In this document: one piece after another, positions 17,759 to 26,604 of the stretch
Numbering within the stretch: the stretch's first letter is position 1
Layout: the number at the start of each line of letters is the position of its first letter
Assembly: GCF_018780385.1 (NCBI RefSeq)
Contig: NZ_JADMJO010000103.1
Location: forward strand, 1-57,685
DNA from: Hydrogenophaga sp.
GTDB lineage: Bacteria; Pseudomonadota; Gammaproteobacteria; Burkholderiales; Burkholderiaceae_C
Direction: 5' to 3'
Length of the DNA stretch: 57,685 nt
Translations under genes and position numbers: made by a program
Notes under the pieces: generated by a model
The model's input: only the letters and a program-made list of their open reading frames with translations
Database searches by the model: none
What the model was told of the DNA's origin: nothing

Positions 17759-19972
17759 ATGCAGTTCCCCACCCAGTTCAGAATCTCTGCCGTCCTGCGC
17801 CTGCTGGGTGCCTGGCTGCTCGCCGCCGCCTTGCCACTGGGCGTGGCGGCGCAGGGTTTGCTCGGCGGCCCGGCGGCCAGCGCGACCGTGGTGAAAAGCG
17901 ATCAGGCGCGTGCCGAACTGGTGGCGCATGCGCCGGACGGCGCCGGACCGGGCCAACAGGTCTGGGTCGGCCTGCAGCTCACCCACGCCCCCGAATGGCA
18001 CACCTACTGGAAGAACTCGGGTGACTCCGGCCTGCCCACCGAACTGCGCTGGACGCTGCCGCCCGGCGTCACCGCCGGCGAGATCGCCTGGCCCACGCCG
18101 CGCAAGTTTCCGATCGGCAATCTGGCCAACTACGGATATGACGGCACCGTGGTGCTGCCGGTGCCGCTGACCGTCGGCCCCGACTTCAAAGGCGACACGA
18201 TCGACGTGCAGCTCTACGCCGCCTGGCTGGTCTGCCGCAAGGAGTGCATTCCGGAAGAGGGCAACTTCGCGCTGAGCATCCCCGTGCAGGGCTCGACCGG
18301 GAGCAACGGTGCCGCCTTCGATGCCAGCTTCCGGGCCGCGCCCAAAGACCAGCCCGCGGCCGGCAGCCAGCTGCAGCCCGAAGCCGGCTTCGTCAACGTG
18401 TCGCTGGCGAACCTCCCCACCGCCTGGCGCGGCAAGACGCTGGAGTTTTATCCCGAAACCACCGGCCTGATCGAACCCGGCGCGCCCTGGACCCAGGCCT
18501 GGGACGGTGCACGCTGGACCGCCCGCGTGCCGCTGTCGCCGCACCGCAGCGACAGCCCGGCCCAACTCCCGCTGGTGGTGGCCGAGGCCAACCCACCCGG
18601 CCAGGGACCCGGGGCCACCGGCGCCCGCCTGGTGGTGCCGGTGCAGGGCGCCTGGCCCGCTGCGGCCCCCCTGCCGACCGCCGTGCCCGACGCACTGCAG
18701 GCCGCGCTGGACGCCAACGCCGCGCGCGCCGGTGCGCCGGTGAACAGCGCCACCTCGCTCACCCTGGGCGCGGCCTTGCTGGGCGCGCTGCTCGGCGGCC
18801 TGATCCTCAACCTCATGCCCTGCGTGTTCCCGGTGCTCGCGATCAAGGTCATGGCTTTCGCGAAACACGCCAACGACCGCCATGCCCACCGCGCTCACGG
18901 ACTGGCTTACACCGCGGGCGTGGTCCTCTCGTTCACCGCGCTCGGCGCCTTGCTGCTGGGCCTGCGCGCCGCGGGCGAACAGCTGGGCTGGGGGTTTCAG
19001 CTGCAAAGCCCGGCCGTGGTGGCGGGTCTGGCCGTGCTGTTCACCCTGATCGGCCTGAACCTGGCCGGTCTGTTCGAGGTCGGCCACGTGCTACCCAGCC
19101 GCCTGGCCAGCCTGCAGGCCAAAAACCCGACGGTGGACGCCTTCCTCACCGGCGTGCTGGCCACGGCCATCGCCTCGCCGTGCACCGCGCCGTTCATGGG
19201 CGCCTCGCTGGGCCTGGCCATCGGCCTGCCCGCCGCGCAGGCGCTGGCCGTGTTTGCGGTGCTGGGCTTGGGCATGGCGCTGCCGTACCTCGCCGCCAGC
19301 TGGATTCCGGCTGTGGCGCGCGCCCTGCCACGCCCCGGCGTCTGGATGGACACCTTCCGCCGCGGCATGGCGTTCCCGATGTTCGCCACCGTGGTCTGGC
19401 TGCTGTGGGTGCTGGGCCAGCAAAGCGGTATCGACGGTGCGGCCGGACTGCTCATGCTGCTGGTCGTGCTGGCCCTGCTGGTCTGGTCGCTCGGCCTGCG
19501 CGGCAAGAGCCGCACGGCACTCGCCGGTCTGTCGCTCGCCGGCCTGGCCTGGTTGGGCTGGGCGATCGGGCCCAACGTGACGCGCCTGCAGGAATCCACG
19601 CCCGGCCAGGCCGTGGCCACCTCGCAGAACGGCGTGAGCTGGCAAGCCTGGAGCCCCGAGGCGCAAGCCACGCTGGTGGCGTCGGGCCGCCCGGTGTTCG
19701 TCGATTTCACCGCCGCCTGGTGCGTGACCTGCCAATACAACAAGCGCACCACGCTGGCCGATGCCGCCGTGCTGGGCGACATCGCCGGCAAAAACGTGGC
19801 CCTGCTGCGCGCCGACTGGACGCGCCGCGACCCGGCCGTGACCGCCGCGCTGGCCGCGCTGGGCCGCAACGGCGTGCCGGTGTATGCGATCTACAAGAAC
19901 GGACAGGCAACCCAGATGCTGTCCGAAGTGTTGAGTGTGGAGGAGGTCCGCGCGGCGCTGTCCAGGCTCTGA
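17759..19972 (+). CDS. DsbD-like protein-disulfide reductase (ScsB-like)
   Basis: 737 residues from ATG 17759. An N-terminal signal sequence (about 1-35) leads a periplasmic domain with the cysteine pair CRKEC; then about eight membrane helices starting LMPCVFPVLAIKV, containing the second redox cysteine in SPCTAPFMG; and a C-terminal thioredoxin domain with WCVTC. The arrangement passes electrons from cytoplasmic thioredoxin to periplasmic substrates. The long N-terminal domain and CRKEC motif resemble ScsB/CcdA-type fusions rather than classical DsbD. The gene 58 bases downstream encodes an exported redoxin that may be its client. Confidence 0.85.
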   Translation: MQFPTQFRISAVLRLLGAWLLAAALPLGVAAQGLLGGPAASATVVKSDQARAELVAHAPDGAGPGQQVWVGLQLTHAPEWHTYWKNSGDSGLPTELRWTLPPGVTAGEIAWPTPRKFPIGNLANYGYDGTVVLPVPLTVGPDFKGDTIDVQLYAAWLVCRKECIPEEGNFALSIPVQGSTGSNGAAFDASFRAAPKDQPAAGSQLQPEAGFVNVSLANLPTAWRGKTLEFYPETTGLIEPGAPWTQAWDGARWTARVPLSPHRSDSPAQLPLVVAEANPPGQGPGATGARLVVPVQGAWPAAAPLPTAVPDALQAALDANAARAGAPVNSATSLTLGAALLGALLGGLILNLMPCVFPVLAIKVMAFAKHANDRHAHRAHGLAYTAGVVLSFTALGALLLGLRAAGEQLGWGFQLQSPAVVAGLAVLFTLIGLNLAGLFEVGHVLPSRLASLQAKNPTVDAFLTGVLATAIASPCTAPFMGASLGLAIGLPAAQALAVFAVLGLGMALPYLAASWIPAVARALPRPGVWMDTFRRGMAFPMFATVVWLLWVLGQQSGIDGAAGLLMLLVVLALLVWSLGLRGKSRTALAGLSLAGLAWLGWAIGPNVTRLQESTPGQAVATSQNGVSWQAWSPEAQATLVASGRPVFVDFTAAWCVTCQYNKRTTLADAAVLGDIAGKNVALLRADWTRRDPAVTAALAALGRNGVPVYAIYKNGQATQMLSEVLSVEEVRAALSRL

Positions 19973-20030
19973 GTCTGTGCGCTCGACGCTGCGTCTGTCT
20001 GTCTTTGATACATCATCAGGAGTCATCACC

Positions 20031-20651
20031 ATGCAACGACGCCCCATCATCGCCCTGGCCGCGCTCTCCCCTTTTGCCAGCTTGTTGCTTCCCGCCACCG
20101 CACAGGCCGCCAGCGTAGGCCAGCCGGCACCCGATTTCACCCTGATGGACACCACCGGCAAGCCGGTGAAGCTGTCGCAGTTCAAGGGCAAAGCGGTGGT
20201 GCTGGAGTGGAACAACCCGGGCTGCCCGTTCGTGAAGAAGCACTACCAAGGCAACATGCAGGCCCTGCAAAAAGAAGTGACGGGTCAGGGCGCCATCTGG
20301 CTGGCCATCAACTCCACGCGCGACGACAGCGGTGACTACATGGCACCCGCCCAGCTTGGCCGCTGGATGACCGAGCAAAAAGCCAGCCCCACCGCCGCGC
20401 TGATGGACGAGGACGGCAAGGTCGGCCAAGCCTACGCCGCGCGCGTCACGCCACACATGTACATCGTCAACGCGCAGGGCGTGCTGGTGTACGCCGGCGG
20501 CATCGACAGCATCGCCTCGGCCCGGGTGGACGACATCCCCAAGGCCACCAACTACGTGCGCCAGGCCATGGCGGAAATCCAGGCCGGCAAACCGGTGAGC
20601 GTGGCGAACAGCCGGGCTTACGGCTGCAGCGTGAAGTACCAGACGGCGTAA
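20031..20651 (+). CDS. exported redoxin/thioredoxin-like protein
   Basis: 206 residues from ATG 20031, preceded by AGGAG at good spacing. A signal peptide ends near ATAQAA (about residue 25). The mature part begins [18 protein letters not shown], the AhpC/TSA-Redoxin fold. The active site reads GCPFVKKHY, so only the first cysteine of a CxxC is present; a second cysteine sits near the C-terminus (YGCSVKY). This suggests a peroxiredoxin-like two-site mechanism or a one-cysteine enzyme reduced by the upstream DsbD-like protein. It is followed directly by a GC-rich repeat. Confidence 0.83.
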   Translation: MQRRPIIALAALSPFASLLLPATAQAASVGQPAPDFTLMDTTGKPVKLSQFKGKAVVLEWNNPGCPFVKKHYQGNMQALQKEVTGQGAIWLAINSTRDDSGDYMAPAQLGRWMTEQKASPTAALMDEDGKVGQAYAARVTPHMYIVNAQGVLVYAGGIDSIASARVDDIPKATNYVRQAMAEIQAGKPVSVANSRAYGCSVKYQTA

Positions 20652-20659
20652 ACGCCGTA

Positions 20660-20741
20660 CCCCCCGTGTCGCCTTCGGCGCCTCCCCCCTGGGAGGGGGG
20701 CGACACCTGGGGCCGGCGGAGCCGGACCCGCGGTGTCTCTG
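20660..20741 (+). repeat. dispersed GC-rich repeat, copy B
   Basis: Contains a CCCCC/GGGGG hairpin followed by GACACCTG, GGCGGAGCCGG and CCGCGGTGT blocks. The same blocks in the same order occur, on the opposite strand, at 46249-46322. It lies immediately downstream of the redoxin gene and upstream of hemE. Confidence 0.7.
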
Positions 20742-20842
20742 GGTGGGTGTCGCGTCTTGCGGGGCAGGTCGCTCCGTCGCGGCTCCCTGAACCCACGCGG
20801 GATAATCCCAGTACTCCAGCCCCTATCCCACCCCGAGACTCC

Positions 20843-21946
20843 ATGCCCTTTGCCCCCTTGCAGAACGACAGCTTCCTGCGCGCTTGCCTGCGCCAGTCCA
20901 CCGACCACACGCCCGTGTGGCTCATGCGTCAGGCCGGCCGCTATTTGCCCGAATACCGCGCCACACGCGCCCAGGCCGGCAGCTTCATGGGGCTGGCCAC
21001 CAATGTGGACTACGCCACCGAGGTGACCCTGCAACCGCTGGAGCGTTATGCCCTGGACGCGGCCATCCTGTTCAGCGACATCCTCACGGTGCCCGATGCC
21101 ATGGGCCTGGGGCTGACGTTCGCTCTGGGCGAAGGCCCGAAATTCGCAAAAACGGTGCGCACCGAAGCCGATGTGGATGCGCTGGCCGTGCCCGACATGG
21201 ACAAACTGCGCTACGTGTTCGACGCCGTCACGTCCATCCGCAAGGCATTGAACGGCCGCGTGCCACTGATCGGTTTCTCGGGCAGCCCCTGGACGCTGGC
21301 CTGCTACATGGTCGAGGGGGGTGGGTCGGACGACTACCGCGCCGTCAAGACGCTGATGTACAGCCGCCCGGACCTGATGCACCGCATCCTGGCCATCAAC
21401 GCCGATGCGGTGGCGGCCTACCTGAACGCCCAGATCGACGCCGGCGCGCAGGCCGTGATGGTGTTCGACAGCTGGGGCGGCGTGCTGGCCGATGGCAACT
21501 TCCAGGACTTCAGCCTGACCTACACCAAACGCGTGCTGGCCCAGCTCAAGCGCGAGCACGACGGCGTGGTGATCCCGCGCATCGTCTTCACCAAGGGCGG
21601 TGGCCTCTGGCTCGACGACATGAAGGTCCTGGACTGCCACGCCCTGGGCCTGGACTGGACCGTGAACCTGGGCCACGCCCGCGCGCAAGTGGGCGAAGGC
21701 CCGAACGGCAAGGCCCTGCAGGGCAACATCGATCCCAACGTGCTGTTTGCGCAGCCCGGGCAGATCGACGCCGAGGTGGCGCGCGTGCTGGAGAGTTTCG
21801 GCGCGCCGCACCAGGGCTCGGGCACGGGCGCCACCCACATCTTCAACCTGGGCCACGGCATCAGTCAGTACACGCCGCCCGAGCACGTGTCGATCCTGGT
21901 GGACGCGGTGCACGCCCATTCAAAGCGCCTGCGCGTGGCCAGCTGA
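20843..21946 (+). CDS. hemE: uroporphyrinogen decarboxylase
   Basis: 367 residues from ATG 20843. It removes four acetate carboxyl groups from uroporphyrinogen III to give coproporphyrinogen III in haem synthesis, in the cytoplasm. Signature motifs are [17 protein letters not shown] (about 24-40), [14 protein letters not shown] with the catalytic Asp, [25 protein letters not shown], and the C-terminal NLGHGI. Length is normal for the family. A GATAATC sequence (20810-20816) is the probable -10 of its promoter, between the repeat and the gene. Confidence 0.96.
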   Translation: MPFAPLQNDSFLRACLRQSTDHTPVWLMRQAGRYLPEYRATRAQAGSFMGLATNVDYATEVTLQPLERYALDAAILFSDILTVPDAMGLGLTFALGEGPKFAKTVRTEADVDALAVPDMDKLRYVFDAVTSIRKALNGRVPLIGFSGSPWTLACYMVEGGGSDDYRAVKTLMYSRPDLMHRILAINADAVAAYLNAQIDAGAQAVMVFDSWGGVLADGNFQDFSLTYTKRVLAQLKREHDGVVIPRIVFTKGGGLWLDDMKVLDCHALGLDWTVNLGHARAQVGEGPNGKALQGNIDPNVLFAQPGQIDAEVARVLESFGAPHQGSGTGATHIFNLGHGISQYTPPEHVSILVDAVHAHSKRLRVAS

Positions 21947-22347
21947 GCCGGCCCGGGGGGTCGTGGAGCGCTCCGGTTTTTAGAGCTTCAGCCGCAGTTG
22001 GCGTGCGGGATACGGCGAACGCCCCAAGGATTTCAGGTAGGCCGAAAGGCGTCATGAAACCGTCATGACCCCAGGGTAGTGCCGGCCATTAACACAAAAC
22101 ATGCCGAAAAACGCGCTTGACAAGCTTTACTTATGCACAAAAATTTTGCTGCGGTGCGCCATGAATGCCGACCACCCACCCAAGCCTTGGGCCACGGGGT
22201 ATTCTCTCGCAAGTTATTGATTCATATAGATTTTGTAATCTGCTTTTTTTGAAGGCAGTTTAACCAAAGCCTTGATTCTCAAGGGCTGCGGCACCGGAAA
22301 ATGAATCTATCAACAAAGTTATCCACAGAAAATCTGGATATGTCCCG
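21947..22347. promoter_or_regulatory. hemE-priA intergenic region with DnaA boxes and an AT-rich segment
   Basis: About 400 bases without a convincing gene. Two perfect matches to the DnaA-box consensus TTATNCACA occur on the plus strand, TTATGCACA (22131-22139) and TTATCCACA (22319-22327). Between them lies an A/T-rich segment (22207-22265) that stands out against the GC-rich background. TTGACA (22117-22122) could be a -35 box. GTCATGA is repeated at 22051-22057 and 22062-22068. The boxes could control priA or hemE, titrate DnaA, or take part in replication initiation. Confidence 0.6.
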
Positions 22348-22410
22348 ATGCTGAGCCAAATCAACGACTTACGCCGCATTCCGACAGTTCAACTGAGGAA
22401 GAACCGCTAA
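22348..22410 (+). other. 20-codon open frame directly before priA (possible leader peptide)
   Basis: An ATG at 22348 opens a 20-codon frame ending in TAA at 22408-22410, two bases before the priA ATG. The last codons contain the GAGGAAG that would serve as the priA ribosome-binding site. No Shine-Dalgarno sequence precedes this ATG, so translation is doubtful. Confidence 0.25.
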
Positions 22411-22412
22411 CC

Positions 22413-24521
22413 ATGGCTTTCTGGCCCAGTGTCGTGGTGGCCACCCCCGCCCACAGCGGGGTGGGCGCCAGCCTGACCTACCGAAGTGAGCTGCCGCTCG
22501 CACCCGGTACGCTGGTGCGCGTGCCGCTGGGTGCCCGCGAGGTGCTCGGCGTGGTGTGGGAATGCCCGACCACGCCCCCCGAGGGTCTGACCGAAGCGCA
22601 GACCAAAACGGTGACCGGCATGCTCCAGGGCCTGCCGCCCCTCAACGAGCGCTGGCGCCAACTGGTGAAGTTTGCTGCCCAGTACTACCAGCGCAGCCTG
22701 GGCGAGGTGGCGCTCGCCGCGCTGCCGCCGCAGCTGCGCGATCTGAGCAACGTGCAACTGGCGCGCCGGCTCACGCGCCGGTCGAAGATCGGCGTGGACG
22801 AGCACATCCCGGCGGGCGATGTGGCGGATGGCCACGACCTCAGCGACGAACAGCAGCAGGCCCTGGACGCCCTGGCTCCGGCGGCGGCGCCCGTGCTGCT
22901 GTTTGGCGCCACCGGCAGCGGCAAGACCGAGGTCTACCTGCAGGCCACGCAACGTGCGCTGGCCGAACATGCCGACGCGCAGGTGCTGGTGATGGTGCCG
23001 GAGATCAACCTCACACCGCAGTTGGAGGCACGTTTTCGCGAACGCTTCGAGCCCCTGCGTGGCGCAGGCGCCGTGGTCTGCCTGCACAGCGGCATGACGC
23101 CGGCGCAGCGCCTGTCGAGCTGGCTCGCGGCCCACACGGGGCAGGCGCGCATCGTGCTGGGCACGCGCATGGCCGTGCTGGCCAGCTTGCCCGGGCTGCG
23201 CCTGATCGTGGTCGACGAAGAGCACGACCCCAGCTACAAGAGCCAGGAAGGCGCGCGGTACTCGGCGCGCGATCTGGCGGTGTACCGGGGCAAGGTGGAG
23301 ACGGAGGCATTGGCGGCGGGTGAGCGCTGCCAGGTGGTTCTGGGCTCCGCCACGCCCTCACTGGAGAGCTGGCATGCGGCCGATCAGGGACGCTACCTGC
23401 GGCTGGCGATGCCGGCGCGCATCGGCGGCGGAGCGCTGCCGCGGCTGCGGCTGGTCGACATGAACCACCAGCCCAAGGGCGCCGTGCTCGCCCCCCCCCT
23501 GATTGCTGCGATGGCCGAGCGCATCGGGCGCGGCGAACAGTGCCTGGTGCTGCTGAACCGGCGCGGCTATGCCCCGGTGCTGGCCTGCCACGACTGCGGC
23601 TGGAAAAGCCAATGCGCGCACTGCAGCGCGTTTCGCGTGTTCCACAAGCTCGACCGCACACTGCGCTGCCACCACTGCGGCTTCACCGAACGCGTGCCGC
23701 GCGCCTGCCCCGACTGCGGCAACCTCGACATCGCACCCGTTGGCCGCGGCACCGAGCAGGTGGAAGAACAGCTCGCCGGCCTGCTGGCGGATGTGAAACG
23801 CCCTGACGGCGGGCCGGCGCGCGTGGCGCGCATGGACGCCGACTCGACCCGCCTCAAGGGCAGCCTGGAGGTCCAACTGGCCACCATGCACAGCGGCGAG
23901 GTCGATGTGCTGGTGGGCACGCAGATGATCGCCAAGGGCCACGACTTCCGGCGCATCACCCTGGTGGCCAGCATCAACGCCGACTCGGGCCTGTTCGCCA
24001 GCGACTACCGCGCGCCCGAGCGCCTGTTTGCGCTGCTCATGCAGGCGGCCGGGCGCGCCGGGCGCGACGCGGCCCAGAGTGCGGCGAGCGAAATGTGGGT
24101 GCAGACCTGGTACCCGCAGCACCCGCTGTTCGCCTCGCTCAAGCAGCACGATTTCCCCGCGTTTGCCACCACGCAGCTGGCCGAGCGGCTGAGCGCCGGC
24201 ATGCCGCCCTACGGCCACCAGGCGCTGCTGCGCGCCGACGCCCGAACCCAGCAGGCGGCCCAGGCCTACCTCAACGCGGCGGCGCACGCGGCGGTGGGCT
24301 TGCCGCACTTCGAAGACGTGACCCTGTACCCGGCGGTGCCGCTGACCATCCAGCGCGTGGCCAATGTAGAGCGCGCCCAGCTGCTGGTGGAAGCCACTTC
24401 GCGCGGCGCGCTGCAGCGCTTTCTGGCCGCCTGGCAGCCCGTGCTGCTGGAGAGCCGCAGCCTGCCCGAGGCGCGAGGATTGATCCGCTTTGCGGTGGAT
24501 GTGGATCCGCTGGTGATCTGA
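22413..24521 (+). CDS. priA: primosomal replication-restart helicase PriA
   Basis: 702 residues. It reloads the replicative helicase at stalled forks. Seen: N-terminal 3'-end-binding domain, Walker A in LLFGATGSGKTEVYLQ (near 170), the DEEH box in VVDEEHDPSYKSQ, two zinc clusters (CHDCGWKSQCAHC and CHHCG, with CPDCG following), and helicase motifs VGTQMIAKGHDF and QAAGRAGR. Length is close to the E. coli protein. The start follows GAGGAAG. The upstream region carries two DnaA boxes, an unusual setting that may link its expression to initiation. Confidence 0.95.
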   Translation: MAFWPSVVVATPAHSGVGASLTYRSELPLAPGTLVRVPLGAREVLGVVWECPTTPPEGLTEAQTKTVTGMLQGLPPLNERWRQLVKFAAQYYQRSLGEVALAALPPQLRDLSNVQLARRLTRRSKIGVDEHIPAGDVADGHDLSDEQQQALDALAPAAAPVLLFGATGSGKTEVYLQATQRALAEHADAQVLVMVPEINLTPQLEARFRERFEPLRGAGAVVCLHSGMTPAQRLSSWLAAHTGQARIVLGTRMAVLASLPGLRLIVVDEEHDPSYKSQEGARYSARDLAVYRGKVETEALAAGERCQVVLGSATPSLESWHAADQGRYLRLAMPARIGGGALPRLRLVDMNHQPKGAVLAPPLIAAMAERIGRGEQCLVLLNRRGYAPVLACHDCGWKSQCAHCSAFRVFHKLDRTLRCHHCGFTERVPRACPDCGNLDIAPVGRGTEQVEEQLAGLLADVKRPDGGPARVARMDADSTRLKGSLEVQLATMHSGEVDVLVGTQMIAKGHDFRRITLVASINADSGLFASDYRAPERLFALLMQAAGRAGRDAAQSAASEMWVQTWYPQHPLFASLKQHDFPAFATTQLAERLSAGMPPYGHQALLRADARTQQAAQAYLNAAAHAAVGLPHFEDVTLYPAVPLTIQRVANVERAQLLVEATSRGALQRFLAAWQPVLLESRSLPEARGLIRFAVDVDPLVI

Positions 24522-24530
24522 TACGCCCTT

Positions 24531-24944
24531 TCAGGCGTCGATCTTTTCTTCGGCGGGCCACAGCTGCTCGACCGTCTGGATCACGTCGCGCAACCTGAAC
24601 GGCTGCAACAAGAAGCGGCGCACCTCCAGTTCCTTCAGCCGCTTCAGCATGGCCGCGTCGCACGCCGGCGCCATCACCGCCACCGGGATGCCGGCGTCGC
24701 AACGGAAGTCTCCGGCGCGCAGACGGCCCAGGAGTTCCAGGGCAGCATCCGGATCGGCCACGGACAACATCAAACCGTCGGCTGGCCAGGCCCGCAGCCA
24801 CTGTTCGCCCATCGCCAGGCTGGTCGCCTGGTGCATGCGCACAATTTCCAGCTCGCGACACACGGAAGCCACGGTGCTGCGCACGAGTCCATCGGGCTCG
24901 ATCAGCAACACATGGATGGCAGGGGCACCGATCGCCGCGCTCAC
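24531..24944 (-). CDS. degenerate receiver-domain protein (pseudo-receiver)
   Basis: 137 residues, GTG start overlapping the stop of the GAF gene (GTGA). The fold reads as a CheY-like receiver with acidic residues in LLIEPDG, but the usual phospho-acceptor Asp at the end of strand 3 is replaced (LMLSVADP), the switch Thr/Ser segment reads VAVMAPA, and the conserved Lys of the KPF motif is Gln (LLQPF). It therefore probably cannot be phosphorylated in the ordinary way. Co-translation with a GAF protein suggests a protein-interaction or sensory role. No output domain is present. Confidence 0.7.
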   Translation of the reverse strand: MSAAIGAPAIHVLLIEPDGLVRSTVASVCRELEIVRMHQATSLAMGEQWLRAWPADGLMLSVADPDAALELLGRLRAGDFRCDAGIPVAVMAPACDAAMLKRLKELEVRRFLLQPFRLRDVIQTVEQLWPAEEKIDA

Positions 24945-25441
24945 GTCAAAGCCTCCTCGCGGCGGAACATCTCCTCCACCACCAGGTCGCGCAGGCCGCC
25001 CAGGATCGCCACATCCAGCTTGTCGAACACCCGCGGACGCCGGTCCATGATGCAGAAGGTACCGACGATCTGGCCATAGGGCAGGCGCAACAAGGCCCCG
25101 GCGTAGAACCGCAGGTAAGGCTCCCCGATCACCATCGGGTTGTCTTCAAAGCGCGGATCCTTCAACGCGTCGTGTACCACCAGCGTCTCGGACATGTTGA
25201 CCGCGTGTCCACAGAACGAGATGTCGCGCGAGGTCTCGCACAAGTCCATGCCGAAGCTCGATTTGAACCACTGCCGGTCGCGATCCACCAACGAGATCAA
25301 GGCGATCGGCACGTCGAACTCCTTCGCGGCAAACGCCGAGATGCGATCGAAGCGTTCCTCCGGTGGCGTGTCCAGGATCAGAAGCTCGCGCAAGGCCTGC
25401 AGGCGCTGCTTTTCGTTGTGGGGCAAAGGGGCCAGGATCAT
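24941..25441 (-). CDS. GAF domain protein
   Basis: 166 residues from ATG 25441, preceded by GGAGA; the open frame extends 48 bases further but this start has the ribosome-binding site. A single GAF domain covers about 25-160, with the typical IALISLVDRDRQWFKSSFG and SFCGHAV blocks common to GAF proteins that lead cyclic-di-GMP enzymes and kinases. Here no catalytic domain follows. The ligand is unknown. It is paired by a four-base overlap with the degenerate receiver protein. Confidence 0.8.
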   Translation of the reverse strand: MILAPLPHNEKQRLQALRELLILDTPPEERFDRISAFAAKEFDVPIALISLVDRDRQWFKSSFGMDLCETSRDISFCGHAVNMSETLVVHDALKDPRFEDNPMVIGEPYLRFYAGALLRLPYGQIVGTFCIMDRRPRVFDKLDVAILGGLRDLVVEEMFRREEALT

Positions 25442-25544
25442 GGTGTTCTCCGAACGCGTCGCAGGCTGAGGTCTTCGACCGACCACCAAGCCGTGGGTTT
25501 CACTGTGTATCGGCCCATGCGCCGAAAAGTTGAAGTCCTGTGTT

Positions 25545-26516
25545 TCAGGTCATCAACGACACAGCGCCCGAAAACGTGAAGAAGGCCGCAGCGGTTGTCA
25601 CCAGGATGATGCGGGCGATGCGGCCGTTGTCCGCGCCAAAGCGCTCGGCCAGCAGCGAGACGTTGCTCGCGCTGGGCAACGCCGCCACCAGCACCATCAC
25701 CGTGAGCGCCGCCGGCGAGAGCGGCACGCCGAGCTGGATCGCCGCGGACCCCACCGCCAGCACCAGCAGCGGGTGCAGCACCAGCTTCATGAGCGCAACG
25801 GGCAGGTAGTCCGACAGCGGCATCGGGTGGCTGGACTGCATCTGCGCGCGTGCCAGCACCGCGCCGATGGTGAACAGCGCCACCGGCGAGGCCGCATCGG
25901 CCAGCAGCCAGACGGTCTGCTCGACAGGTTTGGGCAAGGTGAACGCCCAGGCCGAAGCCACGGCGCCCAGGATGATGGACCAGGGCATGGGATTGGCCAG
26001 CACGCCGCGCAAGGCCTTTTTGCCCGCGTCCAGCATGGCCTGCCCACCATGCCCTTCGCCCTCGTCCAGGCGCGAGAGCGCAATGCACAGCGAACTGGTG
26101 ATCACCATGTCGACCAGCATGGTCACGATCACCGTGCCGGCCACCTGCGCGCCCAGCAGCGCAGCCAGCAACGGAACACCCATGAAGCCGGTGTTGGGGA
26201 ACGCCGCCACCAAGGCGCCGAGCGAAGCGTCGTTCCAGCGGATGCGTGTGTTCAGCGTCATGGCAATCGCAAATGCCACCATCACCAGCGCGCACACCAG
26301 ATACACACCCACGACCGAGGGGTCGAGCAACTCGGCGATGGGGGTGGTGGAGCCGAAGCGGTACAACAAACACGGCAGCGCGAAGAACAACACGAATCCG
26401 TTGAGTCCCGGGATGGCCTCCAGCGGCAACATCTTGCGGCGGGCAGCCACGAAGCCGGCCAGCACGAGCGCAAAAAACGGGAATGTGACGAGCAGGATGT
26501 TGAGCACGGGCGCCAT
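25545..26516 (-). CDS. AEC (auxin efflux carrier) family transporter
   Basis: 323 residues, about ten membrane helices in two five-helix halves; N-terminal LNILLVTFPFFALVLAGFVAARR, central hydrophilic loop (EGEGHGGQ), and the conserved ALPSASNVSLLAERFG near the C-terminus. Bacterial AEC proteins export or exchange organic acids such as malonate or malate; the substrate here is not deducible. It is divergent from rep with 88 bases between starts. Confidence 0.85.
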   Translation of the reverse strand: MAPVLNILLVTFPFFALVLAGFVAARRKMLPLEAIPGLNGFVLFFALPCLLYRFGSTTPIAELLDPSVVGVYLVCALVMVAFAIAMTLNTRIRWNDASLGALVAAFPNTGFMGVPLLAALLGAQVAGTVIVTMLVDMVITSSLCIALSRLDEGEGHGGQAMLDAGKKALRGVLANPMPWSIILGAVASAWAFTLPKPVEQTVWLLADAASPVALFTIGAVLARAQMQSSHPMPLSDYLPVALMKLVLHPLLVLAVGSAAIQLGVPLSPAALTVMVLVAALPSASNVSLLAERFGADNGRIARIILVTTAAAFFTFSGAVSLMT

Positions 26517-26604
26517 TGTGTCAGGCGAGGCTTCCCATGCGGCGTCAACCCCTCCCGGTATGATTCACCGCTCTGTTTTCGATGCGCTCACCGTCCCCTT
26601 TTCC

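Noticed and set aside
21960..21985. Possible hemE terminator (GGAGCGCTCC followed by T run)
   Set aside because: The palindrome has no loop and cannot form a proper hairpin, so a terminator is not claimed.
24649..25079. Plus-strand frames opposite the GAF and pseudo-receiver genes
   Set aside because: Ser/Arg/Pro-rich shadows without ribosome-binding sites; the minus-strand genes have domain support and a coupled start.
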